From Acidimicrobiaceae bacterium (lineage in GTDB: Bacteria > Actinomycetota > Acidimicrobiia > Acidimicrobiales > MedAcidi-G1), in assembly GCA_002727895.1 (NCBI GenBank), contig PBUO01000091.1, positions 25,677-31,750 of the forward strand: 6,074 nucleotides of DNA, in the 5' to 3' direction. The translations under genes and the position numbers were made by a program. The first letter of the stretch is position 1. Each line of letters begins with the position of its first letter. This document shows positions 5,431 to 6,074 of the stretch, piece by piece. Below the pieces are notes generated by a model, which was not told the DNA's origin, ran no database searches, and worked only from the letters and a program-made list of their open reading frames with translations.

Positions 5431-6074
5431 CACGCCTGGTCGCCGGCCCGCCAGGCCGCCTCGGCCCGGGCCACCACCTCGCGCAGGGGCCGGCCAGTGG
5501 CCTCGGCGACGCTGGCCGCGTCGTCGTGCTCGGCCTTGACCCGCCCGGCCGTCACCTTGACACCGACCCGGTGGCCGTCGACCTCCACGGTGTCGAAGGT
5601 GCGGGCCGCCGACCAACGCTCCACGGCGTGGCCTCGCACGCCCAGCGATCCGGTCTCGGCGGTCAGCACTTCAGCCACGACGGCAGCGTCGGCCGGATCG
5701 CACAGGGCGCTAACCACGTGGGCGGGTCGGCCCTTCTTCATGACGATGGGGGTCACCCAGGCGTCGCGGGCCCCGACCTCGAGGCAGCGGGCCACGGCGT
5801 GGGCCAGCGTCTCGCCGGTGGCGTCGTCCACGTTGGCCGCCAGCTGGACCAGCGGCTGGCCGGGACCTGCCCCAGGCCCGGAGGTCCCGTCGGTCAGCGT
5901 GCCGACCACGACCTGTAACAGGTTGGGGCGCCCGTCGAGGTCCCGGTCGCCGGCCCCGTACCCGGTGGCCTCCAACACCATGGCCGGCATCGGACCCCAC
6001 GCGGAGCCCAGGGCGGCCAGTAGGGCGGCGCCGGTCGGGGTGGTCAGTTCGAAGGGGTCGTCGGTGCCGAGGGC
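5430..6074 (-). CDS. larC: LarC, nickel-pincer cofactor nickel insertase (C-terminal half)
   Basis: 214 residues of the C-terminal half are visible; the 5' end lies beyond the right edge. LarC inserts nickel into the pyridinium dithio-acid precursor, in a CTP-dependent step, to finish the nickel-pincer nucleotide used by lactate racemase and related enzymes. Visible blocks are ELTTPTGAALL (9-19), GYGAGDRDLDGRPNLL (38-53), AANVDDATGE (79-88, usually NIDDMTPE), PIVMKKGRPAHVVSALC (109-125), LGVRGHAVERWSAAR (144-158), VKVTAGRVKAEHDD (172-185) and GRPLREVVARAE (194-205). The frame is continuous to the edge, so the ATG at 5990 (residue 29) is internal and not the start. Lactobacillus splits larC into two frames joined by programmed frameshifting. 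Here no shift is seen across the comparable linker (about residues 58-76). It heads the visible part of the right-hand unit; other lar genes may lie upstream, outside the window. Confidence 0.93.
   Translation of the reverse strand, partial: ALGTDDPFELTTPTGAALLAALGSAWGPMPAMVLEATGYGAGDRDLDGRPNLLQVVVGTLTDGTSGPGAGPGQPLVQLAANVDDATGETLAHAVARCLEVGARDAWVTPIVMKKGRPAHVVSALCDPADAAVVAEVLTAETGSLGVRGHAVERWSAARTFDTVEVDGHRVGVKVTAGRVKAEHDDAASVAEATGRPLREVVARAEAAWRAGDQA

Noticed and set aside
2819..5539. Long plus-strand open frames opposite the LLM, acuI and hydrolase genes (2819-3562, 3541-4719, 4826-5539)
   Set aside because: Same antisense artefact: no recognisable domains, while the minus-strand frames carry complete conserved motifs.

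Overview
The window is very GC-rich. It carries six protein genes on the minus strand and one tRNA gene on the plus strand. A PstP/PknB-type phosphatase and kinase pair, an F420-type luciferase-like oxidoreductase and the codon bias all point to a high-GC actinobacterium. An Acidimicrobiia-like lineage is plausible, but that is inference, not something the sequence proves. No mobile element, CRISPR array or sign of recent transfer is visible.

Right-hand block (about 6074 down to 2525, minus strand). Four genes follow one another with gaps of 26 to 46 bases and look like one transcription unit. They are the C-terminal half of larC (nickel-pincer cofactor synthesis, entering from the right edge), a glyoxalase II-like metallo-beta-lactamase-fold hydrolase, an AcuI/YhdH-type NADPH-dependent acrylyl-CoA reductase, and a luciferase-like (LLM) F420-type oxidoreductase. 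The short gaps hold structure of their own. A 14-codon mini-ORF bridges larC and the hydrolase by stop/start overlaps. A perfect 18-bp palindrome touches the Shine-Dalgarno of acuI. A hairpin encloses the acuI stop codon.

Centre (2371-2457, plus strand). A complete tRNA-Leu(CAG) with an encoded CCA end converges on the LLM gene and diverges from the phosphatase gene.

Left-hand block (2246 down to 1, minus strand). A PstP-type PP2C phosphatase with one membrane helix is followed after 63 bases by a PknB-type Ser/Thr kinase, whose C-terminus leaves the window. The gap between them is almost filled by a 58-base hairpin ending two bases before the kinase GTG. In mycobacteria the same genes, with a tRNA-Leu beside them, also carry FhaA, FhaB, RodA, PbpA and PknA. 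Here those genes are missing from between the tRNA and the kinase, so the locus looks like a condensed version of that cell-wall/division signalling island.

Kinase and phosphatase should act as opposing enzymes at the membrane. The right-hand genes look like cofactor and small-molecule redox or detoxification functions. A single shared pathway for them cannot be shown from this window.
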